In this document: positions 1 through 7,894 of the stretch, in pieces
How the letters are laid out: every line of letters starts with the position of its first letter
Position numbering within the stretch: position 1 is the first letter of the stretch
DNA from: a virus
Virus record (IMG/VR): IMGVR_UViG_3300031857_000868
Location: 1 to 31,625 of that record
Length of the DNA: 31,625 nucleotides
Strand: one strand, 5' to 3'
Notes under the pieces: generated by a model
What the model saw: the letters and a program-made list of their open reading frames with translations, nothing else
Told to the model about the DNA's origin: nothing
The model's database searches: none
Position numbers and translations under genes: made by a program

Positions 1-342
1 ATGATCACTCTGTGCGGTTGTTCGATTCAAACTGTAGAACAGCCGCGCATCGTCAGTTCATACCACTTAAAAGCCTCATGGTATGAATGTTGTAAGAAAA
101 CCGCAAACGGAGAAAACTACAATCCAGAAGGAATGACTGCGGCTCATCGTAGTCTTAAATTTGGGACGAGGCTTAGACTAACAAATCCCAGCAATGGAAA
201 GTCAGTGATTGTGAGAATCAACGATCGTGGTCCGTTTATCAAGGGCGTTGATCTAGATGTTTCGAGGGGCGTTGCAAGACACTTGGATATGATAAAGAAA
301 GGTCATGCAATACTTCTCGTCGAACAATTGGCTCATGACTAA
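1..342 (+). CDS. RlpA-like double-psi beta-barrel protein (possibly 5'-truncated)
   Basis: The 113 residues match the RlpA-type double-psi beta-barrel, a fold found in septal lytic transglycosylases and expansins that act on peptidoglycan. Visible family marks are ASWY at 25-28, a TAAHRSLKFGT stretch at 46-56, the TNPSNGKSV turn, and NDRGPF at 74-79, whose Asp is the usual catalytic acid. The first in-frame ATG is base 1, so the gene may begin upstream. LCGC at residues 4-7 could be the end of a lipobox whose signal peptide lies outside the window. In a phage it is a likely cell-wall enzyme for entry or lysis. The fold is fairly sure, the substrate is inferred. A strong terminator follows. 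Confidence 0.75.
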   Translation: MITLCGCSIQTVEQPRIVSSYHLKASWYECCKKTANGENYNPEGMTAAHRSLKFGTRLRLTNPSNGKSVIVRINDRGPFIKGVDLDVSRGVARHLDMIKKGHAILLVEQLAHD

Positions 343-366
343 GGAGGTGCTTGTTTGTCATGAGTC

Positions 367-394
367 GGGGAGCGGTGTGGTGCCGCTCCCCTTT
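367..394 (+). terminator. Rho-independent terminator
   Basis: A perfect 9-bp GC-rich stem (GGGGAGCGG at 367-375 with CCGCTCCCC at 383-391) has a 7-nt loop and is followed by TTT and then GCATTT. It ends the RlpA-like transcript just before a late promoter. Confidence 0.8.
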
Positions 395-399
395 GCATT

Positions 400-407
400 T
401 ATAAATA
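400..407 (+). promoter_or_regulatory. T4-type late promoter box TATAAATA
   Basis: TATAAATA is the exact T4 late -10 element (gp55/gp33 sigma system) and needs no -35. It sits between the terminator and the ATG at 441, so transcription would start near 413-414 and run through the late genes downstream. Confidence 0.75.
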
Positions 408-440
408 GGGTTGGATAATAACATCCAAAGAGGAATAGCG

Positions 441-842
441 ATGTCTTATATTCTAACACCTTCAGGTCGAAAACAGATTGTAGCAGAATCTGTAGAACAA
501 GTCGATGAGCTTTCTAAAAAAACTCTGGCTTCATATACAAGTAAAGCCGCCTATGATATTTCGAAAACTTCTGCTGTGCACGCAAGAGCACAGGATGCAG
601 CTGCAGCTAGAAATGATGCAGCTCGTAAAGCTAGAAAAAAAATCGATTATGATAGCCCAGACCATAAGAAAGGTCGGGAGGCTCTTGCTCGTTTGAGAAA
701 GCGTCAGGTTGGTATTCAAACCGCAGTAAAGAAACTTTCGAAAGAAGACATCGACATGGATCATTTCGTAGAATACGTTATTGAAAACTTTCCAGAACTA
801 ACTGAAAAATACATTCAGGAAAACTACGAACAAAAAGATTGA
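441..842 (+). CDS. Predicted internal head/virion protein with cleavage module (133 aa)
   Basis: The start at 441 has AGAGGA upstream and is preferred over an in-frame TTG at 411. The protein is highly charged and Ala/Lys-rich, as expected of a DNA-associated core protein. Residues 13-23 contain two sites of the T4 prohead-protease type, IVAE before Ser17 and QVDE before Leu24. The following SKKTLASYTSKAA and the later GIQTAVKKLSKE recur in the 460-aa protein at 10209-11591, so this is a shared module. No enzymatic motif is seen. The role as a processed internal head or scaffold-core protein is inferred from the cleavage-like motifs and late position. Confidence 0.65.
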   Translation: MSYILTPSGRKQIVAESVEQVDELSKKTLASYTSKAAYDISKTSAVHARAQDAAAARNDAARKARKKIDYDSPDHKKGREALARLRKRQVGIQTAVKKLSKEDIDMDHFVEYVIENFPELTEKYIQENYEQKD

Positions 843-845
843 TTT

Positions 846-1457
846 GTGCTAAAGTTCAAAGAATATATCGCAGAGAGCGTTAGAGCAGGGAGTCTGTCGA
901 TTTTCGACATCGACGACACTCTGTTCCACACGACGACGCAGGTTCTGGTGAAGAAAGCTGATAAAGTCGTTGAAAAGTTAACTCCAGCTGAATTCAATGT
1001 CTACAAGCTAAAAGACGGCGAAGAGTTTGACTTTGCTCAGTTCCGTTCAGCTAAGATATTCGCTGATACAGCCAAACCTATCGAGAATGTATTCAAAACT
1101 GCTAAGAAGCTGATCAACAAGTTCTCAGTGCACCCAGATAAGCGTATCATCATTGTTACAGCTCGTGCTGATCTTGATGATAAGCAGCTGTTCCTTGATA
1201 CGTTTAAGAAGTATGGATTTGATACTAGAAAAGTTCATATCTATCGCGCTGGTAATATCAAAGCTCCTGGCGCAGAAGCTAAGAAACAAATCATTCGCGA
1301 TCAGATGAAAGGTGGAAACTATAGCATCGTTCGTATGTTCGATGATGCGAAAGCCAATCTAGACAAGTTCATCGAGCTTCACACAGAGTTTCCTAAAGTC
1401 AGCTTCGAAGCATTCCTCATCCACGAAGATGGACGAATCACAAGGTATAACGGCTAA
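846..1457 (+). CDS. HAD-superfamily phosphatase with capsid-targeting peptide
   Basis: Starts with GTG at 846, four bases after the previous stop. The first ten residues, MLKFKEYIAE followed by Ser, closely resemble the T4 IPIII capsid-targeting peptide (MKTYQEFIAE before Ala), which the prohead protease removes. The HAD domain follows at once: FDIDDTLFH at about 20-28 is motif I (DxDxT), IIIVTAR near 101-107 is motif II, and a Lys plus MFDDAKAN near 160-165 fit motifs III and IV. The acceptor could be a nucleotide, a polynucleotide 3' end or a protein. The presence of the tag implies packaging into the capsid, which is inference. Stop and next start overlap as TAATG. Confidence 0.8.
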   Translation: MLKFKEYIAESVRAGSLSIFDIDDTLFHTTTQVLVKKADKVVEKLTPAEFNVYKLKDGEEFDFAQFRSAKIFADTAKPIENVFKTAKKLINKFSVHPDKRIIIVTARADLDDKQLFLDTFKKYGFDTRKVHIYRAGNIKAPGAEAKKQIIRDQMKGGNYSIVRMFDDAKANLDKFIELHTEFPKVSFEAFLIHEDGRITRYNG

Positions 1458-2572
1458 TGTCTTTGAAACCTAAAGATATGATTGTTACAAACAAAATCGT
1501 TTCGGTCGATGACGTTACGAAACAGTTGAACACGAATATACCTAAAAAAGCAAAAGATCCTGTTAGAACTTATCTTGAGTTGTTAGTTGAACACTATGAC
1601 AATCCTACAACAAAATCTAAAGAAGAGATAAAGAAACATTACATCGCAAATAAAACCGCAATCAATGGACAGATGAGTCTCATTAAAAATGACTTTGGTG
1701 AAATTCTTGGAGGAATAGCTACAGTCAAACAAGAGTTGCTAAAGAAATTTTATTCTAAAGTTCCTTTCAAAACCAAAGGCTCATTAGAGTATCCAACAGC
1801 AGCAAACGAACCACTGAAAGATTACTCTGTTTATGTGGGTAAAGATGAATACATAATTTCTGCTAAGATTGCTGGTGCAACAAGCAACACAGTTAAGCCA
1901 CAAGACGTTATCTCTCTCATAGAAAAATCTAAAGTTATACCTCCGAAAAGAAAAAAAGAACTACAATCTACATTAGAGTACAATCTACTTAAAATTCTAC
2001 AAGAAGAAAACACTTTGCGTGGACCAGCTGCAGCACTGTCATATTTTAAAGACAACGCTCCTTCAGCAATGAAAAGTAGAATGAACAAACATATCGAAGT
2101 TAACAAGATACCATCGTACTCTCAATTCCAAAAAGAATTCGCTGATATTTCTAGCAACATTAGTGTAAGTCAGAAAACGTCAAAACCATATCGCGGAACT
2201 GCATACAAAGGCATCGTTGAATCTACGAAGTTTAAAGAATATGGAAAAACACATGGCGTCGGTAAGATAGTTAACTGGGCTGATATAGTTCTATACTTCG
2301 AGTATGTGATTCAAAACGCATCTAAACAAACTCCAAAAGCATTAGACTTCGGAGATCTATTCATCGACGCCATAACATCACAAGTTCACTATGTTAAACT
2401 TTCTATAGACTCTTCTGGTATACCTGTGTTCGAGGCATATGCTTCTGTAACGCCTCCAGGCGGAAAGAACATAAGCAATTTTGATGCAAAAGATATCTAC
2501 ATAAGAAGCAAGAGCAGTAAGTATAAAGATGGAAGATATCGCCTAAAAGATAAGATTGGTATTCAGACATGA
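1457..2572 (+). CDS. Conserved-looking phage protein of unknown function (371 aa)
   Basis: I do not recognise the family. The protein is soluble, Lys-rich (many KSK and KKEL stretches) and has no membrane segment, cysteine cluster or nucleotide-binding motif. Unlike its neighbours it has no 10-residue capsid-targeting peptide. It lies between the HAD phosphatase and the ligase-like gene with overlaps on both sides (TAATG before, ATGA after), so it is translationally coupled to them and probably works with them. The ending resembles a compact beta-rich domain (VKLSIDSSGIPVFEAYASV). Confidence 0.6.
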   Translation: MSLKPKDMIVTNKIVSVDDVTKQLNTNIPKKAKDPVRTYLELLVEHYDNPTTKSKEEIKKHYIANKTAINGQMSLIKNDFGEILGGIATVKQELLKKFYSKVPFKTKGSLEYPTAANEPLKDYSVYVGKDEYIISAKIAGATSNTVKPQDVISLIEKSKVIPPKRKKELQSTLEYNLLKILQEENTLRGPAAALSYFKDNAPSAMKSRMNKHIEVNKIPSYSQFQKEFADISSNISVSQKTSKPYRGTAYKGIVESTKFKEYGKTHGVGKIVNWADIVLYFEYVIQNASKQTPKALDFGDLFIDAITSQVHYVKLSIDSSGIPVFEAYASVTPPGGKNISNFDAKDIYIRSKSSKYKDGRYRLKDKIGIQT

Positions 2573-3801
2573 AGTCATTTCATAGTTATCTGTCGGAAGA
2601 AAAGAATGTTCACATGGAACACATTGAGGATTTGATTCTCAATGCAGGCGTAGATGGCGCAAAGCAAATCTTTTCTTTCCTTTCACAGACGCGCGACATG
2701 CTCGCAGGAAATACAACTAAGAAGATCGCTGCTACTGTAAAGTGGGATGGTGCTCCTGCTATCTTCGCTGGTGTTGATCCACGCGATGGAAAGTTTTTCG
2801 TCGCGAAGAAAGGCATTTTCAATAAGAATCCTAAAGTTTATAAAACACAAGCTGATATCGACGCTGATCTTGAAGGCGATCTAGCTGCAAAATTCAGTGT
2901 TGCTCTTCGCGAGTTTAAGAAGCTAGGAATTACGAAAGGTGTATTCCAAGGCGATCTCATGTTCACGAAGGGTGATGTTCGCACGGAAACAATCGAAGGG
3001 AATAAGTATTACACATTCCAACCAAATACAATCGTGTATGCAGTTCCTATGAATTCTGCTCTAGGTAAAACTATATCAAAAGCAAGCATCGGCGTCGTGT
3101 GGCATACAACATACGAAGGCGCTTCGTTCGAATCTATGAAAGCGTCGTTCGGAAAAGGAATCGTAGAAAAGCTGAATCAAGTGGGTACGATCTGGATGGA
3201 CGATGCTACTTATAAGGACGTCAGCGGAACAGCTACGTTCACTGCTGCTGAAACAGCAGAGTTCAATAAGATCCTTTCGCAAGCAGGAAAAATTTTACAA
3301 AGTTTACCTCGCGAAGCAGTTGATGCTTTTCATAAAGATTCAGAACTGCTACTTCGTGTCAAGACGTACAATAACAGTAAAGTTCGCGCTGGTCAAAAAA
3401 TTACAAACACAACAGCGCACGTATCTGGATTCGTTCACTACATGAACGACTACTATCAGAAAGAAGAAGACAAAAAGAAAACGCCCGCTGGTAAGGCGAG
3501 CGTTAAGGCTAAAAAGATGCAGTCGTTTGGTCCAATCATTCGAACTCCATTTTTACAGCTGAAGTTGATTTTCGATTTTATGAATCTGGTTGTTGACGCT
3601 AAGATGATGATCGTATCTAAGATGAATTCATCAGCCGCTATCAATACGTTCCTGCGCACGCGACAGGGATTGAAAGTTACTTCGCCAGAAGGTTATGTAG
3701 CAGTCGATCACTTGACTGGCGGAGCTGTAAAACTGGTAGATCGTTTGGGATTCAGCCAAGCAAACTTTAGTCCAGACATTATCAAGGGATGGGAACGATG
3801 A
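2569..3801 (+). CDS. Nucleotidyltransferase/ligase-like protein with capsid-targeting peptide
   Basis: 410 residues, starting at an ATGA overlap. It opens with MKSFHSYLSE then Glu, matching the T4 IPIII targeting peptide in length and pattern. The body has signatures of the covalent nucleotidyltransferase (polynucleotide ligase/capping) fold: VKWDG at 57-61 as a KxDG motif I, AKKG at 79-82 in the motif Ia/III zone, VFQGDLMF at 125-132 like the motif III acidic strand, and IGVVWHT at 174-180 like motif IV. QLKLIF later could supply the motif V lysines. Large phages encode such proteins without known function, so ligase activity is inference. It sits beside a phosphatase and an adenylyltransferase-type domain. 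Confidence 0.65.
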   Translation: MKSFHSYLSEEKNVHMEHIEDLILNAGVDGAKQIFSFLSQTRDMLAGNTTKKIAATVKWDGAPAIFAGVDPRDGKFFVAKKGIFNKNPKVYKTQADIDADLEGDLAAKFSVALREFKKLGITKGVFQGDLMFTKGDVRTETIEGNKYYTFQPNTIVYAVPMNSALGKTISKASIGVVWHTTYEGASFESMKASFGKGIVEKLNQVGTIWMDDATYKDVSGTATFTAAETAEFNKILSQAGKILQSLPREAVDAFHKDSELLLRVKTYNNSKVRAGQKITNTTAHVSGFVHYMNDYYQKEEDKKKTPAGKASVKAKKMQSFGPIIRTPFLQLKLIFDFMNLVVDAKMMIVSKMNSSAAINTFLRTRQGLKVTSPEGYVAVDHLTGGAVKLVDRLGFSQANFSPDIIKGWER

Positions 3802-4061
3802 AAAAGTTCTCAGAGTTTATTACAGAAGAAACATACAATCGCGAAAAGCATATAAAGAAACTAGCTAAGATGGCAAAGACTTTGGAAAACCAAATTCGTA
3901 GATCCAACTATAGTGCTAGGAACAGTAAAACTTGGCGACTCATCTATAAGTATGACGATCTAATGCAGGAAATAAAAGATCAAGACTACGAGGGTTGGAA
4001 GAAGTATTGTAAAGATAAAGACTGGAGCATATATCATACAGGTAAAGATTTTCTAGCATAA
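3798..4061 (+). CDS. Small internal head protein candidate (87 aa)
   Basis: Starts at ATG 3798, overlapping the previous stop as ATGA, with GGGA upstream; an in-frame ATG at 3789 is less likely because it would dilute the N-terminal motif. MKKFSEFITE then Glu is again a T4 IPIII-like capsid-targeting peptide with the predicted cut after residue 10. The remaining 77 residues are very basic and helical (KHIKKLAKMAKTLENQIRR) with aromatic residues at the end, consistent with a small DNA-binding core protein packed with the genome. No enzymatic motif is seen. Confidence 0.7.
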   Translation: MKKFSEFITEETYNREKHIKKLAKMAKTLENQIRRSNYSARNSKTWRLIYKYDDLMQEIKDQDYEGWKKYCKDKDWSIYHTGKDFLA

Positions 4062-4083
4062 CTGACCCCTCGTAACATAACTC

Positions 4084-4112
4084 ATTATAATGGTTGTAAA
4101 TGAAATTGTCAA
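4084..4112 (-). promoter_or_regulatory. Consensus sigma70 promoter pointing into late genes
   Basis: Read on the minus strand: TTGACA (4112-4107), 17-bp spacer, TATAAT (4089-4084), all bases consensus. The start would be near 4077, with transcription leftward, antisense to the 87-aa gene and then the ligase-like gene. No long minus-strand gene is convincing there. Confidence 0.6.
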
Positions 4113-4120
4113 GATCTTTT

Positions 4121-4128
4121 TATAAATA
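4121..4128 (+). promoter_or_regulatory. T4-type late promoter box TATAAATA
   Basis: Exact TATAAATA, 77 bases before the ATG of the 1225-aa polyprotein, in the only sizeable gap of the left-hand late region. It would start transcription near 4134, inside the base of the following hairpin. Confidence 0.75.
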
Positions 4129-4129
4129 A

Positions 4130-4163
4130 AGGGAGCAGAAAGCTACGAGCAATCCTGCTCCCT
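4130..4163. other. 9-bp hairpin at the 5' end of the late transcript
   Basis: AGGGAGCAG (4130-4138) pairs perfectly with CTGCTCCCT (4155-4163) around a 16-nt loop. It lies just downstream of the late start site, so it may protect the mRNA 5' end. Read on the minus strand it is followed by a T-rich stretch and could be a terminator there. Both readings are inference. Confidence 0.55.
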
Positions 4164-4204
4164 AATTGTTTGCGGTCAGGCCAAGGCAATCCCGCGAGGA
4201 GAAA

Positions 4205-7200
4205 ATGAAGAGCGTCGTGTTCACCTTCGGGCGTATGAATCCGCCCACTACAGGTCATCAGCTGCTTGTAAACAAGCTGGTCGCATATGCTCGCTCACAC
4301 AGCGCGACTCCTCGCATCTATCTGTCCCATTCAGTCGGACCTAAAGATCCCCTACAATACGATAAGAAAATAGCGTTCGCTCGAGCAGCATTTGGTGCGC
4401 TCGTTAAGAAGTCGAACGCTCGCACTTTCATTGAAGTTCTCAAACAGCTCGATAAAGAAGGATTCAAGAACGTAACGATGTTCGTTGGATCTGATCGTGT
4501 TGTTCAGTTCAATAAGTTGCTGCAGCAATACAACGGTAAAGAATACAACTTCGACAAGATTGAAGTTAAGTCTGCTGGCGAACGTGATCCAGACGCAGAT
4601 GACGTATCTGGAATGTCAGCAAGTAAAATGCGCGCACTAGCCAAAGACGATAAAGTCACAGAGTTTCTTCGTGGCGCTCCAAACACACTAAAAGCAGCAC
4701 AAGCTAAGAACATGTTTAAAGCTGTGCGCAAAGCATTACTAGGAGAAGACGTAATGGAATACGGACACAACGAACGTTTTCTTGAGTTCATTTTTGAATC
4801 CGATATGAAAGAAGATGATATGAACGATCTTCCTTCTGACGGAGAAATCTCGAAGCACTTTGATTCGCTTGGTGCTGATGATCTTGAGCTTGATGACGCC
4901 GACGCAATGATGCTTGATATTCTGCTTGGTGATGAAGAAGATGATAAGGAAGATATCGAAGAAGCTAAAGTTCTTTCTATTCAGCAGCGTCAGAAACTCG
5001 CACAGCGCATGAAGTCAATGAGCAAGCGTCTTGCTCGTCTTCGTCAGATCAAAGCAAAACAAATGCCAGCTGCTCAGCGTCTTCGCATGCGCGCGCGAAA
5101 GGCTGCTCTTATGATTCTTCGTAAGCGCGCAACAGGTAGAAAAAATCTTGAATACAGTTCGCTGTCAAAATCACAGCGTATCGCAGTAGATACAGCTCTC
5201 GTGCAACGTTTTGGCAAAAATCTCAACACACTCGTAGGTCGTTTGGCTACAAGATTGATGCCACGAGTTCGCAAGCACGCGCAGGAATACATGAAGAAAT
5301 CAAGAGAAGAAACCAAAGAGTCATTCGTTGCTGAGGCAAAAGAAAAAGAAGGATCAGCTAAAGACGTAGCTCAGGATAAGATCCAAGCTGCAAAGCGTGG
5401 TATGTCTGTTTCAGATTGGGAAAAGACAAAGGCTGATGCTGCTCACGATTCTCCACTGAACATCGATCCGACCAGGCTGGATACGCTGTCGATTGATCCT
5501 ACGAAAAATGATCGTGAAGCACCAAATCCTAAGCAAGGTCATTTGCATCTGAACAGAAAACTTTCACACTACGCCCGTTCTGTTGATGAAGGTCGTAAAG
5601 GAACTGTTGATCAGCAAGATTCTGGCGATACTAATATCATGTATCAGCTGCGTAAAGTTCTCATTTCTCGCGGTAATCACGAAGTAGAGTTTGCCGATAA
5701 GTCGAAGCATAAGATTTCTGTTTCAGACGCAAACAAGATGCTTGATAAGTTTGCTGCTACTCGTATGCCAGCAGATAAGCATGAGATGACAATCCAAGCT
5801 GGTAAGTCGCTTTCTTCATTCAAGAACGTTCTTGCTCATGGAATCGAAAAGCAAAAGAAAAAGATTTCACTTGGCGGAAAGAACTTCAAAGAGTTTTATC
5901 TCGGTGTAGGTCGTTCACGCACTGTATCAGCATATGATAACGACGAGCCGCCTGGAGTTCGCAGAGTAGCCGAAGCTGCTAAGGATGAAGATCGTCCAGA
6001 AAATCCTAATCGTTCGCGTCCACTTTCACAGAAGCTCGATCTGCTGCTGCGCCTTGGTCTTTCTGATGCTGAAGATTTACAGAAGTATCGCCGTGCGCTG
6101 CGTTCGTCAAAGAAAGCTGCACTTCAGTCACCAGAGATGCGCGAAAAGCTCGCTGATCTGCTCGACAAACTGATTGATCTTACAACACAAGATCCAGCGA
6201 CATATTCACGTGTTCGCTATCGTGTTCAAACTAAAGAAGCGTATGCGCTTCTCAATAAAGCCGAAAAGTCTGGTGTTGACGTAGATATCATCTTCGAAGT
6301 GTTTGCTCGTGGTTACGAACAGAACGAAGATATCAACGAAGCGTTTAATCGCGTCAACTCATTCATTGCTGGCGGAAAGGCTGCTGAAATGGATAAGGAT
6401 CTTTCTGAAAAGCGCGGACTCTGGGATAACATTCATGCGAAGCGTGAAAGAATCAAAGCTGGTTCGGGTGAGCGTATGCGCAAGCCAGGATCTAAAGGAG
6501 CACCAACTGACGCTGCGTTAAAAGCGTCACAAACTGAAGACAAAGATCCATGCTGGTCAGATTATAAGCAAGTTGGCATGAAGATGAAGAACGGTCGTCA
6601 GGTTCCTAACTGTGTTCCGAAAGAAGAAGCTGTTTCTGAAGTTGTTGTATCTAGAAAAATGACGCCAGCAGAAAGAAAAGCGCACGCTAGTTATGTTGCT
6701 CAACATATCAGAAAAGTTGCTGCGGCAACTCCTGATGATAAACCTGCTAAAAAAACAATGAAGGATATTTCTAAAATTTCTCATAGCGATTACACACATC
6801 AACCAAGTAAGATGGCTAGCGTCGGTTATGATAAGCATGAATCGACACAGCAGCAGAAAGCAGCTGGCGCTGCTCTTGCTACACAGCGTGGAGAATATGC
6901 TGGCGGTAAGAAGGGTGGAGCTATCAATCGTATGTCTCTTATGAAGACAAAGGATCTAGTTAAGCTCGCTCGCGGCAAAAAGGTGAAGGAAGAAGTTGTT
7001 GATGAAGTCAATCGTCGTGTTGACGTGAAGCTCGTAAAAGTTAAGCAGCCTGATGGTAAGATTGTTTATCGCAAGGAACATCCAAAGACAGCAGTTCAGA
7101 TGGAAGCAACACATCCACATCCTGTTGTTCAAAAAACACATCCGCATCCTACTGGAAAAGTTCCGTATGCTGGACAAACGAACAAGGAACTTCGTGATGC

Positions 7201-7882
7201 GCTTCCTAAGAAAGTGAAAGCTGCCAGCGAAGCATATACAGGATCGGAGCCAGCATCAAACAATACAGCTGATCCAGCGAATCGTTTCGTAGGAACAAAT
7301 TCCATTCGTCAAAATTATGCGAACGTAACTCCTGGTCAAGGATCGGCTGCTGGTGAAATTGCTGTGGCGAACTTCGCTCCAGAAAAAGTTGACTACACTT
7401 CTTCTATGTCTAAGAAAACACATGCAGAAGTAGATCAGTCGAAAGACAATCTCTCTAAGAAACACTTCAGCGATATCCGCAAGGCGCTTGGTGGTATTCG
7501 TGAGTCAAATGAATTAAACGAATCATTCTCGGCAGGTTTTGAACTTGCTCCATTCGCGCGCGACTACGGAATGAAAGTTCAATCAGCTTTCGAACATCAC
7601 CCTGAAGTTCAAGAACAGCTTGATGCAATGGAAGCTACATATAAGGGAAAGACAGTTCCTTTGAATAAACCTATGAAGGGTGATGTCAAAAAATCTAAGG
7701 TTTACGTTGATCCAGATGGTGACGGTAAAGCTAAGAAAGTAAACTTCGGTGATAAGAAGCTAAGTATTAAAAAAGGAATTCCTGCTCGCAAGAAATCATA
7801 TTGCGCTCGATCTAGTGGGCAAGGTAATTTGACAGATAAATCGAGTGCTAACTATTGGTCCCGTAGGGCATGGGATTGTTAA
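4205..7882 (+). CDS. Giant virion polyprotein with N-terminal nucleotidyltransferase domain (1225 aa)
   Basis: ATG 4205 has GAGGAG seven bases upstream, better than the first in-frame ATG at 4166. Residues 1-190 form a cytidylyltransferase/NMN-adenylyltransferase-type domain: FGRMNPPTTGH at 8-18 is the (H/N)xGH-type nucleotide site and SGMSASKMR at 135-143 the SxSxxR-type motif. The rest is low-complexity, Lys/Ala/Glu-rich, with prohead-protease-like sites after 253 (DIEE), 377 (FVAE), 590 (RVAE), 812 (AVSE), 934 (VVDE) and 1106 (ELNE). Familiar phage head modules follow: RGLWDNIHAKRER near 737, a CW...NCV segment at 783-804, and a C-terminal KKSYCARS...WSRRAWDC block with Cys1200 and Cys1225. 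Probably cut into several internal proteins during head maturation. The enzyme domain has no targeting tag of its own. Confidence 0.75.
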   Translation: MKSVVFTFGRMNPPTTGHQLLVNKLVAYARSHSATPRIYLSHSVGPKDPLQYDKKIAFARAAFGALVKKSNARTFIEVLKQLDKEGFKNVTMFVGSDRVVQFNKLLQQYNGKEYNFDKIEVKSAGERDPDADDVSGMSASKMRALAKDDKVTEFLRGAPNTLKAAQAKNMFKAVRKALLGEDVMEYGHNERFLEFIFESDMKEDDMNDLPSDGEISKHFDSLGADDLELDDADAMMLDILLGDEEDDKEDIEEAKVLSIQQRQKLAQRMKSMSKRLARLRQIKAKQMPAAQRLRMRARKAALMILRKRATGRKNLEYSSLSKSQRIAVDTALVQRFGKNLNTLVGRLATRLMPRVRKHAQEYMKKSREETKESFVAEAKEKEGSAKDVAQDKIQAAKRGMSVSDWEKTKADAAHDSPLNIDPTRLDTLSIDPTKNDREAPNPKQGHLHLNRKLSHYARSVDEGRKGTVDQQDSGDTNIMYQLRKVLISRGNHEVEFADKSKHKISVSDANKMLDKFAATRMPADKHEMTIQAGKSLSSFKNVLAHGIEKQKKKISLGGKNFKEFYLGVGRSRTVSAYDNDEPPGVRRVAEAAKDEDRPENPNRSRPLSQKLDLLLRLGLSDAEDLQKYRRALRSSKKAALQSPEMREKLADLLDKLIDLTTQDPATYSRVRYRVQTKEAYALLNKAEKSGVDVDIIFEVFARGYEQNEDINEAFNRVNSFIAGGKAAEMDKDLSEKRGLWDNIHAKRERIKAGSGERMRKPGSKGAPTDAALKASQTEDKDPCWSDYKQVGMKMKNGRQVPNCVPKEEAVSEVVVSRKMTPAERKAHASYVAQHIRKVAAATPDDKPAKKTMKDISKISHSDYTHQPSKMASVGYDKHESTQQQKAAGAALATQRGEYAGGKKGGAINRMSLMKTKDLVKLARGKKVKEEVVDEVNRRVDVKLVKVKQPDGKIVYRKEHPKTAVQMEATHPHPVVQKTHPHPTGKVPYAGQTNKELRDALPKKVKAASEAYTGSEPASNNTADPANRFVGTNSIRQNYANVTPGQGSAAGEIAVANFAPEKVDYTSSMSKKTHAEVDQSKDNLSKKHFSDIRKALGGIRESNELNESFSAGFELAPFARDYGMKVQSAFEHHPEVQEQLDAMEATYKGKTVPLNKPMKGDVKKSKVYVDPDGDGKAKKVNFGDKKLSIKKGIPARKKSYCARSSGQGNLTDKSSANYWSRRAWDC

Positions 7883-7894
7883 GGAGAAACTGAA

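Noticed and set aside
4166-4204. Earlier start of the 1225-aa polyprotein
   Set aside because: GAGGAG before ATG 4205 and the nucleotidyltransferase motif beginning at residue 4 favour the later start.
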